NCBI GenBank assembly: GCA_029379385.1
Contig: CM055618.1
Location: 940,134 to 1,004,133, forward strand
Reading direction: 5' to 3'
DNA: 64,000 nt
From: Quillaja saponaria
Taxonomy: Eukaryota; Streptophyta; Magnoliopsida; Fabales; Quillajaceae
A program made the position numbers and the translations under genes. Position 1 is the first letter of the stretch. The number at the start of each line of letters is the position of its first letter. The notes beneath the pieces were generated by a model. That model saw only the letters and a list, made by a program, of their open reading frames with translations, made no database searches and had not been told where the DNA came from. Shown piece by piece: positions 23,560 through 35,245 of the stretch.

Positions 23560-23811
23560 TGGGCAGCATATTAATTTGTTGGATGAGGAAATAGCCAATT
23601 ATTGATTAGTGCTCCCTTGCCCAGCAGTCTGGATACCGCCGAATACTGCCATTGGTAGAAGTCATTCATGGAGACGAAACATGAAACTTCAATTTAACAT
23701 TTCATTATTGATTAGAAAGAGACTGTTCAGAGGTACATGGTCAGTGTAATATCTATTTGGCCCTTACCCACATTATATTTCTCGTTGGTGCTTCTTTTAA
23801 GTTTGGTCATC

Positions 23812-25409
23812 ATGGAGATTCATACCCTTTTCTCGGTCCATTTTACATTCTCTCTCTTCCTGTTCATAGCATTCAACATAGTTAAGAGATCAACTTCTAA
23901 GAACTCAACCAAAAACTTACCCCCAGGATCAAGAAAACTACTTCTCATTGGAAACATCCACCAGCTTATTGGCGCACCACCTCATGAATCCTTAAGAAAC
24001 TTGGCCAAAAAATATGGACCCTTAATGCACTTTCAGCTTGGAGAGATTTCCAACTTTATTTTTTCTTCACCAGAAAAAGCAGAAGAGGTTATGAAAACGC
24101 AAGATTGCACTATAGAGCTATTAACACCGAAGCATGTCCAGTCTTTCCAATCCATAAAGGAAGAGGAGGTGTCAAGTCTCATTGATACAATTTCTTCTCA
24201 TGAAGGATCTGTTATAAACTTAAGTGATTTGGTTACATCATTGACAAATGGTATAGTATCGCGGTCAGCCTTTGGTAAAAAATCCAGAGATGGAGATGCT
24301 TTTGTATCAGCACTTGAAGCATCATTACAACTGGCAGCAGGTTTATGTATTGCTGATCTATATCCATCAATCAAAGTGCTTCAATTGATTACTGGGATCA
24401 AACAGAAAATGGAAAAGATACACAAGAATTTTGATAGGATACTGGAGAACATCATTAGTGAGCACAAAGAAACCAAGCTGATGAATAAGAGCAGCACAGT
24501 TGAAGCTGAGGAAATCTTACTTGGTATCCTTCTAAAGTTTCAAACCAAGAATGGCCTGGAACTTTCCTTAACTGACAATAATGTCAAAGCAGTAATCCTG
24601 GTAAATTAAATATATATGCTAACTTCTTATGTCCTATCAAAATATATTATAATCTATCTTCTCATAGGAAAATCACCAGACACATCTTCTACATCTTTGA
24701 TTATCTATATGGAAATTCCCATTTTATTATCAAGGGCAAACTAAAATGTAATACAAATCACTGATTATTTAATCTATTTTTAGGACATGTTCAGTGCTGG
24801 AACTAAAACATCTTCAACAACTGTAGTGTGGGCAATGTCAGAAATCCTGAACAAGCCAAAGGTAATAGAAGTAGCACAAGCAGCGTGAAGAAGGGTCTTT
24901 GATAAAAAATAAAAAAAGGTATGTGGATGAAGCAGACCTTAACCAATTGAAATACTTAAAATCTGTTGTCAAAGAAACCATGAGACTACATCCACCACTT
25001 CCATTGATACTCCCAAGAGAAAGCAGAGAGGTGTGAAATCAATGGATATGAGATACCTGCCAAGACAAGGGTCATCATCAATGCTTGGGCAATTGGAAGA
25101 GACCCCAATTATTGGACTGAAGCTGAAAAGTTCAAACCTGAAAGATTTCTGGATAACCCAATTGATTACAAGGGCGGAGATTTTGAATTTATCCCATTTG
25201 GTGCAGGAAGGAGGATATGTCCAGGTATGACATTTGGCATGGCTAATGTTGAGCTGCCACTTGCAAAATTGCTTTACCATTTTGATTGGAAACTTCCTAG
25301 TGGAATGAAGCCACAAGATTTTGATATGAGTGAGTCCCAAGTTTCTGGAGTTACATTGAAAAGGAATGGTGACCTTTGCTCGATTCCCACTTGTTACAAG
25401 CCTCAATGA
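23812..25409 (+). pseudogene. CYP71D-like cytochrome P450, copy 1 (broken)
   Basis: This would be an ER-anchored haem monooxygenase of the CYP71 clan. Exon 1 is 23812-24600; the start M-E-I-H-T-L is followed by a hydrophobic anchor, and an in-frame ATG at 23737 is less likely. A GT..AG intron is 24601-24783 and exon 2 is 24784-25409. Visible motifs: hinge L-P-P-G-S-R-K, I-helix A-G-T-K-T-S-S-T, P-E-R-F region, haem loop [10 protein letters not shown], and the C-terminus at a TGA. Exon 1 is open, but 111 bp (37 codons) present in copy 2 are deleted at about 24103, removing the C-helix W-R-Q-L-R motif. Exon 2 has a TGA near 24886, an A-rich insertion near 24908 and a 2-base loss near 25032. CYP71D enzymes often oxidise terpenoids; the substrate here cannot be told. 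It lies upstream of the hAT insertion. Confidence 0.9.
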
Positions 25410-26649
25410 GATTAATATCACCTTGGGCTAAGTTTCTATGAACCAATATATAGGGGTGTGCAGGCGGTCGGGTTGAGTCAATTATGGGGCTATTATCACC
25501 TGACCCGATCAATTTGGTTTATTAAAAATGTTACCTACCAAAAAACTGGCCTAAGGCGGTTTTTTTATTTTGCAAACCAGTTTAATTTTGATTTAAATGA
25601 GACTGGTCGGTTTTGGGCCAACAGTTAGGCTTTCAAAATTTCAAGCCCAATTTCAATTTTTACAGCCCAATTTTAAAATTTTAGGCCCAAAATCAATTTT
25701 TACAACAAATTTTATAGCCCATTTTAAGATATACTAGGCCCAAAAATTGTATTTTTTTTTCTCAAAATTGTGTACATTAATATATTTAAATAAATAGCAT
25801 ACAAATAAGTCAATTACACTACACACATAATTAATTAAATAACATCAATATATTTAAAGCCTGTATACATCAATATACACCTAAAATGCTAAAACTTGAA
25901 GACACCTGCATACAATCAAATAAGCATCATTCAACATATAACCCAATTTTCTAACTCAACTTACAAATACACATACATTTTAGACCAGTATAAATTAATA
26001 ACATTCAAATACTACATCTACAGATTTGCTGAGTTCTCTAACAAACAAAATATCATACATTCTAGAACCTGCATAAATCCATAACCTGCAGCATAACTGC
26101 ATTTGAGTTCTCTAAACTCAACTTACAAATTTAAACTTCAAGCACAAATATAATTTAAACTTCTAGCATAAGTATAACTCCTTAACATTTAGACATTATA
26201 CAAATATTTAAGTTCATAAAATTCAGAAAACATAAGCAATAATGTTAAACAAAAAGAAATAGTTGTAAATTTGTCATTAAATAAGTCAGCAAAAAAGCAA
26301 CTTTCAAAGGTTGATCCACAACTCAGTAACCAACAGCTACAAAATTAACATCCTGCAACACCCAATAGATCTCAACTTAAACAAACAGCAACACATCAGC
26401 CACCAATAAACTAGAAATTAAATTAACAGGGACTTACTAGTAGGCAGTAACTAGAAACAGTATGCAATAAAATCTTAAGGCAGCATATCAAGATCTCCTT
26501 TATTGTCCCAAGGTATATCTAGTATGAAATGCAAAAACAAATGTATACTAAGTTAATAAATTATAAGTACATAACATGATATTAAAAGTAATGAATTTGA
26601 AAATTAATTGAAAGTTACTAATTACCTTATTCTAGCTTTTCTAGCTCTT

Positions 26650-28834
26650 CAAGTGACTCTTCTATACCTACCGGTGTAACGGTGCATCGAAGCCAATTTT
26701 GTAGGCATAGAAGTGCCTCCACAATCCTAGGTGACAAAGAGCTTTTATATGAATCTAGAACTTTACCTCCAGTAGAGAAAGCAGACTCTGAAGGAACAGT
26801 AGTGATGGGAACACCAAATATATCCTTAACTAATTTTTCTAAGACTTTATACTACCACAATTTACTTTCCACCATTCTAAGACATCAAATTTATCTGAAG
26901 GAGTTTCATGAGATTCTAATAAACATCGATCAACTTCAGATTTACCTTCCATAGACTCCTCTTGACTCAATTCTCTCATAAAATCAATGGCAAACTAATC
27001 TACTTCATTTAAATCATTTTCAACAACTGCAGGAGTGGCCTTTTGAGTAGAAGTTCCACTCATAAAGTCAAAATCAGTGGCATTGCTCTCAAAAACCCAA
27101 TAATGATCATATAACTTAACAAAGGTCCCCTTAACTTCCCTGCTAATTCTTCAGCCATCACATTCCCAAACAAGTTTTCAAACCCTCGTTTAACAAACTT
27201 TAACTTGTATCTAGGGTCAGCACTACCCCGATAAAATGTATGTGATTAATTTTATCAAGGCTACCCCAATACTTGTCATGCTTTAACTTCATTTTAATTG
27301 GCATTCTTTTCAAGGAAGAATCTTCTATAAGTGAGCACCATTGCTGCAATTTACTAAGAATGGTCTGATACAAATGAAAATAACTATTTGAAGTTACATA
27401 CAAGGAACCAGAAATCTTGTTAGTTGCATAAAAGAAAAAATCCTCAAAAACTTAACAAAGTTTTTCGCTGCCTTCCAATCTTCATCACCAAGAAGTGTCT
27501 TTGACCTTTTCTGTTCCAATTTGCTACAAGTATTAAATTCAAAAGTGTATTGCAGATCTTGTTCTTATAGTCTATCAAAGGCCTTTTGACACTTTAAGGC
27601 TGAATCCAACATTGAATAGACGGAGTTCCATCTAGTGGGAACATCTAAAGGTGGAAGTGTCTTAGTAATCAACTTACAATCTTCAACACACTTTTTAAAC
27701 CTTAGCAGCCTAGATGGTGAAGCTTTCACATATTTAACAGCAAGCCTAATCTTTTGTAAAGAGGTGTCTATATCCTTCAACCCATCAGTCACAATTAAGT
27801 TTAAAATGTGAGCACAACATCTAAGATGCATTAACTCACCTTGCAACACACTTCTACCCCAATCATTTAACTTTCTTTATAAATATTCCACTCCCACATC
27901 ATTTACAGAGGCATTATCCATTGTGACACACAAAACCTTTTCCTACCCCCATTATAACAAGCATTTCTCAATGGTTTTCCCTATTGTCTCACCCCTATGA
28001 TCATTCACTTGGCAGATATTAATAATTCTTTTATGCAACTTCCATTTATCATCAACAAAATGGCATGTTAGGTATAAATAGCTTTGGTTTTGGACTGAAG
28101 TCCAACAATCAGTAGTAAGGGACACTCTTTGTTGGTTAGCCACTAACCACTTCTTTAGTTTTTGTTTTTCACTCAAATATAATTGAGGGATGTCCCTTGT
28201 AACTGTCCATCTAGAAGGCAGCACCATTATTAGATAAACAACACTCACAAAAAGCTTAAAACCCTCACCCTCTACATGTTTGAAAGGTAATCCATCTATG
28301 ATAATATATCTCACTAATGCTTCCCTACTTGCCTTTTCATTAAACTTGTCACTTACAGCAGCCATCCCCTTATTCACAACCACCCCATCATCTCCTAAAC
28401 CATCTTTTTTAACCTGCGGAAATGGTAGAACACTTTGACTAGCATCCCAGTTTAAGGCGTTTAGGGAATTTCTTACATTGATGTGTTAGATGGTTCCTTA
28501 AGTTGGTAGTTCCATTATTTTTAGAGTCACAAGCATAAGTTGCACCACAAAAATCATAATTGGATCTATGTTTCCTACCCGAAGTACCCTCAATATGTGT
28601 AAAATAATTCCAAACCCAAGAATTGTTAACTTGGTTTCTTACCTTGCCTTCTATAACTGCTTTTGCTGGTTTTCCACTGCTAGAATCTTCTGATTCTCTT
28701 TTTCTTTTCTTTGAAGAAGCATCAGCACTAACAGTTCCTTTAATTTCATCTTTTTCTCCAGTTGTACTATCTATATTCTGCAATATATTCTCAAAATCAG
28801 AACTGTCAACATTAACAGCTCCTGCACTAGCCAT
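26650..28834 (-). pseudogene. hAT transposase (BED finger, hAT dimerisation domain), broken
   Basis: It reads right to left from ATG at 28834. The N-terminus has a Lys/Arg-rich stretch and a BED zinc finger (F-C-G-A-T-Y-A-C, G-T-T-N-L-R-N-H-L and C-K-K); the first zinc Cys seems replaced by Ser. A frameshift near 28450 separates this from 28383-27952, which holds the first catalytic Asp block L-T-T-D-C-W-T-S. V-T-M-D-N-A-S-V-N-D (second Asp) follows a stop near 27940. P-T-R-W-N-S is at about 27630. The C-terminal dimerisation domain is near 26870-26690: V-P-S-E-S-A-F-S-T-G-G, D-S-Y-K-S-S-L-S-P and Q-N-W-L-R. Several frameshifts and stops lie between 27560 and 26880. The family cuts and pastes DNA in the nucleus; this copy cannot. 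Confidence 0.9.
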
Positions 28835-28897
28835 CTATAATAAAAATATTTAAAATTTAATGTCAAAAGTCACAATAGGAATTCAAGTTAAAAGAGC

Positions 28898-29031
28898 AAA
28901 ACATGAGTAAGACATAAATTAACATCAATGAAATTTACAAATGCCAAGACAACCAAAACATGAGTAAGACATAAATTAACATCAATGAAATTGACAAATG
29001 CCAAGACAACCAAAACACGAGTAAGACATTT
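28898..29031. repeat. ~62-bp tandem repeat inside the hAT element
   Basis: Units of GAGTAAGACATAAATTAACA, TCAATGAAATT and CAAATGCCAAGACAACCAAA are repeated twice with a third partial unit. A further isolated half-unit lies at about 29234-29264. Confidence 0.85.
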
Positions 29032-29744
29032 GTATATATATATATATAACATAAATCATATTATATTATTAACACTTGTCCTAGCTTAAAACAACATGAT
29101 GACTGCAAATCTTAGTCAATAATCATGACCTCTTCTCATTCCTTTAAATACACTCCAACCTTCTACCAGGAGCCTTTAACTTAAACAATAATATACCATG
29201 TCTTTCATCACTATTCAAATTTCAGATATCACCTTGAAATTTACAAATGCCAAGACAACCAAAATAAATTACAATATTGATCAATTGGGTTTTGTTCCTA
29301 TTCAATCATGCAAAATTGAGTTTTTTTTTTAAAAAAATTGAAATTTAATTGTACCTAATCTAGAATACTTTAAATATTATACATTATTTAATTGGATTAA
29401 ATTTAATCTTTAATCTTGAGTAGGTACTAGTAGTAGTCCTATATTAGTTTTCAAACTCAAACTCAAACCTAGAAAGAGAAAGACAATGTGGTTGTGGTCA
29501 TACATCAAAACTATTGGATGCACCAGCTTTGTTTTCAATTTATTTATTTATTTTTTGAAAACTTTTTAATGGAGAACAACTGTAAATATGTTGAATTGGA
29601 TAAGGAATCCAACTTTTTGAGTCTTTCACGTTAAGTAAGAGTTATACAAGTCTTTTCCATTTAATGCTAATGGTCATAATTCCAATGGTATAACATTTTC
29701 TTAAGCTTAATGACTCTGACCTTTACTCTTTCATTTTATTCTTT

Positions 29745-29950
29745 TTGCGAGTCTTCCACCTTCCACCTCCTTCCTTCTTTCTTAAATTTTTTTCCAGCCT
29801 TTTATCCTTCTTCGTAGACTGTAGTTACTAGTTAGGCACTCTTTTGCATTTTTCTTTTTTTCGCGAGTCTTCCACGGTTCCACCTTCATCCTTCTTTCTT
29901 TTTTTTTCCTAGCCTTCCTCCTTCTTTGTATACTGTAGTTAGGTGCACTT
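29745..29950. repeat. Imperfect ~130-bp tandem duplication in the hAT 5' region
   Basis: Two copies contain GCGAGTCTTCCAC, CCTTCTTTCTT, CCAGCCTT or CTAGCCTT, CTTCTT and ACTGTAGTTA. They lie upstream of the hAT transposase start, between it and the right end. Confidence 0.6.
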
Positions 29951-30640
29951 TTGCCTTAGTGAATACTAAACATTTCTAGTAAAGGAATAAAGGAAAAGAC
30001 TTAAATCTAAGAAAGTAACTGACAAGATAATACCAGTACAACACAGATCAAAGATTAAAAAAGAAAAGAAACGGCAAAGATTTCAAAAAAAAAAAAATTG
30101 AGAAGAGATGTACTGAAAGTTTGAAGCGTGCAAATAGTTTGGTTTCCTCCTTCAACTTCCAATAGTGGCTTGCAACACCACGCCACCACCGTTGCACCTT
30201 AATAGCGGATTAAGCGTCTTGAAGGCCTAAGGGAGTGTTTTACTAAGTTAGGTTTTTGAAAGAGTTGAGAATGGAGACTTGAGAGTTGAAAGATGAGAGA
30301 TGTCGGCTGCAAGAGAGAGGATAATGAGAATAAAACTAAATTATGGCTTCAAACAATGAATGATATTGTACATCTCGGTGTATGAACAAAACCATCAATA
30401 ACACCTAAACATATATAATAATATTATTTAAAATTTATTTGGGCTATAAGGCGGTCGGGTCGGTTATCTGACTCATAATTTTTTTACAACCCGATAAATC
30501 GACCAGATTTCAAAAAATCCAGAATTACCCACCCACCTCATTTAACAAGGAGACGGGTTGGGTCGGTGGCGAGCCATACCGGTATGTTTTGGGCCGATTT
30601 TACAGTTGGGCCGGGTACTGTGCTCACCCCTACCAATATA

Positions 30641-32705
30641 TGTTTACTAGTATATACTATATATGTGCACTCTAAAGTCCTACCAATTACCAAGTGTACG
30701 AATCTAAATCTTCTTCATAATATGCTTTTACATCTCTTTTGTTTTGGTATCTTCTTTTCATTCACGTATTATTGTATAATTTGGTTTGGTTTAATTAATA
30801 AAATTATCTCTATCTTGTGCCTTCTACTACATGTTGGGTTAATTTGAAGTTCATACTTTGCAATGACTTGTAAATCATACTATGAATTGTGAAGTTGAGC
30901 TTCCTTTTCCCACGATCTTTTGGTTTGATAATACTCTTCAGAATTGTGTTTATGCCTATCAAAAGTATATGTCAACTTTTTTATGTTGGGTAAAAAAAAA
31001 AACTTGAGTGTTTCTATTCTAGGCTTTTGAAAGTTAATGTGTTTTTTAAAAAAAACATCTCAAACGGGTGCTATTAAAAGCTGGTTTCTACTCTAAAAAA
31101 TTTTAAAAACTAATATAACGTTAACTTTTAATGAAAATCCTTATTTATCATTTGATTAATTATGCTTTCCAACTTTCAGTACATTAATTATCTCTCTTTT
31201 AATTATCAATATCTATTATAGTCATTTTAGATTTTTGGAGTAGCTTTATAATGAATTTACCAAATACTAATTATTTTGTAACTTCTACTTATTAAGAGTA
31301 GTTTTAAAATTATTTTATCAAATACTACTACCTTCTTGGTTTTCTAAAAGTAACTCTAAGAAGGCCAAAAGAGCACAACATCTTTCAAAAAGTGACAGTA
31401 TTATCAAACCAAGCTTTTAAATCCGTTAGTTCCAATCTCATTGGAATCACAAATAGTTGACTTTATAAAAAATGCAAAAGCTAAGATCCATTGTTTTAGT
31501 CATCACTAATTTCTTTACGCTTGTCATCTTCTATTTAAATTTAAATCTATGTTTTTTTTTTTTTTTTTTAATTAGAAGGGAGCATATACAAAGAACAAAT
31601 GTCAATCCTGAAAATGTTGGTCGTCATTGCGTATATAATATTTGATTCATTATAGTTTATCTAAATGTTACATTGTCTATAAACAATTTGATAACATGTG
31701 TCATTAACATTAATTATTAATTTTAATTTTAATTTTAATCAAATTAGTTGATGTGTTATAATCTTATTTACTGACACTCACAGCTGATGAAATAATTACA
31801 TGAGATGCTTCTTGTAGAACTTATAATTCTTTATACTTTTTAATATTTTTGGTCCTTGTAATTTGATTTAAAATTTATTTTGGTCCCTACCTTTCATTTG
31901 TTACAGTTATGTCTCTTTAATTATAAAATATTATAATTAGCTCCTCATAATATCAAAATCATATAAATTGAGTATGTTCAGTCACTTCCCATAAAAATTG
32001 ACATAATTGATGTGACATTAGCATTTTATCATGTGAACAATCCACATGAAATAATCAACTAATAAAAACATCATCACATCGCTTGCATAAAATTAATATA
32101 AGAAATCAATTTTTATTTAAAAGGAAAAAAGAAAATTATATTTAAAAAATAATAATTTGGAGTTGGTCAGCTCAGTTTCTCATTAGAACAAAAAACAAAA
32201 ATTTACACACCCCCACAAAATTTGGTCCATACCCACCTCCATAAGTTATGGTAGATACCTAAAATGATGGGGACCTAAATCAGGCTGCTAGACCCAGATC
32301 AGATTCTTCTAGCTTTTTCTATCACTTCATGTAACCCTACCCATTTATAAAAATAATAAATATAATATTCAAAGTTGCAAAGTTACCCCAGTTACAAAAA
32401 CACAGAAGGTGATTTACGTTTCTACAGGGCACAGTAGGAAGAATATGTAGTTATTGCTATTGTAGTACCTTTGGAGATTAAGATGAACTTCTAATGCATT
32501 CAGTTTCTAGTTCTACAACAGTGCATCAACTGTAAGCGGTAATTTAACAGTTATGATCCCCTGGAGTTTAATCTTGATACAGTCCTAACCTTTCATATTT
32601 TGCATGAGGTGGCTGCTACAAAGAATCGAGTATAAGTTGCATAAGTAAATAAATCTAGCCAAAAAAAAAGACTTATGATTCAGCTCACTGCCCCAACATT
32701 TTGTG
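30641..32705. other. 3' flank of P450 copy 1, no gene seen
   Basis: This aligns with 35290-36950 in unit 2, apart from about 500 extra bases near 30905-31400. It has a poly-T tract at 31552-31570. The last 500 bp correspond to the 3' downstream region of the DUF829 gene. Confidence 0.55.
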
Positions 32706-32795
32706 TTAGTGAGAAGGTCTTCGACAAGTAAGCACACAATCCTCTAAGAACTTAGTAAGCTGAGAAGTATATAGTTTGGGGTCATTTCTAAAATG
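32706..32795 (-). pseudogene. Relic of the last exon of the DUF829 gene
   Basis: The minus strand encodes about 29 residues ending at TAA (32706-32708): F-R-N-D-P-K-L-Y near the start, then F-L-E-D-C-V-L and C-R-R-P-S. This matches the C-terminus of the intact gene at 36949-37038 with a few substitutions. It is cut at its 5' side by the duplication breakpoint and has no upstream exons, so it cannot be functional. Confidence 0.9.
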
Positions 32796-33284
32796 TGTGA
32801 AATTTCTTTTTGGTTTTACTGGTTCGATATAAGGAAAGGAAGAACAATTTGGAGACTATCTGGTGTATCTAATTGTGGATAAATCTGTATTTGTGATGTT
32901 TAATGATAGAAAACTAAAAGAACTTTCCAATAATAGTTTTTCAAACAAGTTCATTAAGGTCACTTGACATTTGATAAGATATTATTTTTTTAAAGATGAA
33001 CTTCTATTTACCATAAATGACGTTTGCGATCATCATGAGAAATCCTTTTATTAGTGCCGATTCGCGAAAGAATATCATTTTTCTCCTTTATGTATTTATT
33101 TAATATAGGTCTGAGTAAACATAAGAATTAACATCGTTGTTCACTAGTGTCAGACTCTTATAGTCGGGCAATTTAACTTTTAATACTAGTCTTCTTCTTT
33201 TTGTCTAAATTGGGAAGTTACTTTTGACTTGATGATATTAAAAAAGAAGAAGCCAACTGATAAGTCAGTCTTCTTGCTCTTACT
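32796..33284. other. Spacer between duplication units
   Basis: AT-rich DNA after the breakpoint in unit 1 and before recognisable unit 2 homology. I see no gene. Confidence 0.4.
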
Positions 33285-33520
33285 TGGGCACATATTTAAT
33301 TTTGCTGGATAGGACATGGCCAATTATTAATTAGTGCTGCCTGCCAAGCAGTCTGAATACCGCCATTGCTAAAGTGTTCATAGAGACAAAACATGAAACT
33401 TCAATTTAACATTTCATTATTTATTGGAAAGAGAGTGTCCAGAAGTAAATTGTCAGTATAAGAATATATTCGGCCCTTAGCCACATTGTATTTCTTGTTG
33501 GTGCTTCTTTGGTCATGATC

Positions 33521-35245
33521 ATGGAGATTCATACCCTTTTCTCTTACCTTTTTACATTCTTTCTCTTCCTGTTCATAGCATTCAAAATAGTCAAGAGATC
33601 AACTTCTAAGAACTCAACCAAAAACTTACCCCCAGGACCAAGAAAACTACCTCTCATTGGCAACATCCACCAGCTTATTGGTGCACTACCTCATGAATCC
33701 TTGAGAAACTTGGCCAAAAAAATATGGAGAGATTTCCAACATTATGTTTCTTCACCAGAAATAGCACTAGGAGAGATTTCCAACATTATTGTTTCTTCAC
33801 CAGAAATAGCCAAATAGGTTAGGAAAACGCATGATGCCATCTCTGCCAGCAGGCCCAATCTTCTAGTAGCAAGGATTACTGCCTATGATTCTACAGACAT
33901 CGTCTTTTCTCCATATGGAAGTTATTGGAGACAGTTACGAAAAATTTGCACGGTAGAGCTATTAACACAGAAGCATGTCCAGTCTTTTCAATTCATAAGG
34001 GAAGAGGAGGTGTCAAGGCTCACTAACACAATTGCTTCTCAATAAGGATCTGTTATAAACCTCAGTGATTTGGTTTCCTCATTGATAAATGGTATAGTAT
34101 CGCGGGCAGCCTTTGGTAAAAAATCCAGAGACGGAGATTCTTTTGTATCAGCACTTGAAGCAGCATTACAACTGGCAGCAGGTTTCTGTATTGCTGATCT
34201 TTATCCATCGATCAAAGTGTTTCAATTGATTACTGAGGTCAAACAGAAAATGGAAAAGATTCACAAGAAGTTTGATAGGATACTGGAGAACATCATTAGT
34301 GAGCACAAAGAAATCAAGCTGATGAATAAGAGCAACACAGTTGCAGCAGAGGAAAACTTACTAGGTGTCCTTCTAAAGTTTCAAGCCAATAATGGCCTGG
34401 AACTTCCCTTAACTGACAATAATGTCAAAGCAGTAATCCTGGTAAATTAAATATATATGCTAACTTCTTATGTCCTATCAAAATATATTATAATCTATCT
34501 TCTCATAGGAAAATCATCAAACACATCATCTACATCTTTGATTATCTATATGGAAATTCCCATTTTATTATCAAGGGAAAACTAAAATGTAATACAAATC
34601 ACTGATTATTTAATCTATTTTTAGGACATGTTCAGTGCTGGAACTAAAACATCTTCAACAACTGTAGTGTGGGCAATGTCAGAAATCCTGAACAAGCCAA
34701 AGGTAATAGAAGAGGCACAAACAAAGTTAAGAAGGGTCTTTGATAAAAAAGGGTATGTGGATGAAGCAAACTTTGACCAATTGAAATACTTAAAATCTGT
34801 TGTCAAAGAAACCATGAGACTACACCCACCACTTCCATTGATACTCCCAAGAGAAAGCAGAGAGAGGTATGAAATCAATGGATATTAAATACCTGCCAAG
34901 ACAAGGGTCATCATCAATGCTTAGGCAATTGGAAGAGACCCCAATTATTGGATTGAAGCTGAGAAGTTCAAACCTGAAAGATTTCTTGATAACCCAATTG
35001 ATTACAGGGGCACAGATTTTGAATTTATCCCATTTGGTGCAGGAAGGAGGATATGTCCAGGTATGACATTTGGTATGGCTAATGTTGAGTTGCCACTTGC
35101 AAAATTGCTTTACCATTTTGATTGGAAACTTCCCAATGGAATGAAGCCACAAGATTTTGATATGAGTGAGTCTGAAGTTTCTGGAATTACATTGAAAAGG
35201 AATGGTGACCTTTGTTTGATTCCCACTTTATACCAACCTCAATGA
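33521..35245 (+). pseudogene. CYP71D-like cytochrome P450, copy 2 (broken)
   Basis: Exon 1 is 33521-34441, the GT..AG intron 34442-34624, exon 2 34625-35245. The N-terminal anchor and L-P-P-G-P-R-K-L-P-L-I-G-N hinge are intact. At about 33722-33815 a stretch was lost and about 45 bp (GAGAGATTTCCAACATTAT..) were tandemly duplicated, giving a frame disruption and a TAG at 33817. A TAA follows near 34044. The C-helix W-R-Q-L-R-K missing in copy 1 is present at about 33925. Exon 2 keeps the K-helix E-T-M-R-L, a P-E-R-F motif and haem loop [10 protein letters not shown]. It carries a TAA near 34887, where copy 1 has GAG, and a TAG near 34922, where copy 1 has TGG. The I-helix reads A-G-T-K-T-S-S-T, as in copy 1. 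It is the tandem paralogue of copy 1. Confidence 0.9.

Larger units (their letters stand above)
25451..30632 (-). mobile_element. hAT transposon (Ac/Tam3 type), 5,182 bp
   Basis: The left end is TAGGGGTGTGCA and the right end is TGCTCACCCCTA: 12-bp terminal inverted repeats with one mismatch. The perfect 8-bp target duplication CCAATATA lies at 25443-25450 and 30633-30640. Unit 2 of the duplication has no insertion at the matching place (CAACCAATG near 35275). Subterminal GGCGGTCGGGT motifs occur at both ends. The transposase is on the minus strand and broken. Confidence 0.95.
23560..32795. repeat. Segmental duplication unit 1 (P450 copy 1, hAT insertion, DUF829 relic)
   Basis: Homology with unit 2 (33285-37038) begins near GGCCAATTATTGATTAG-like sequence upstream of the P450. 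It continues through both exons and the intron, across the 3' flank, and ends in the last exon of the DUF829 gene (TTTCTAAAATG, 32785-32795). Unit 1 also contains the 5,182-bp hAT insertion and about 500 bp near 30905-31400 not seen in unit 2. Confidence 0.85.

Noticed and set aside
23737..23811. Upstream ATG as the P450 start
   Set aside because: The paralogue starts at M-E-I-H, and the extra residues are not conserved between copies, so 23812 is the better start.
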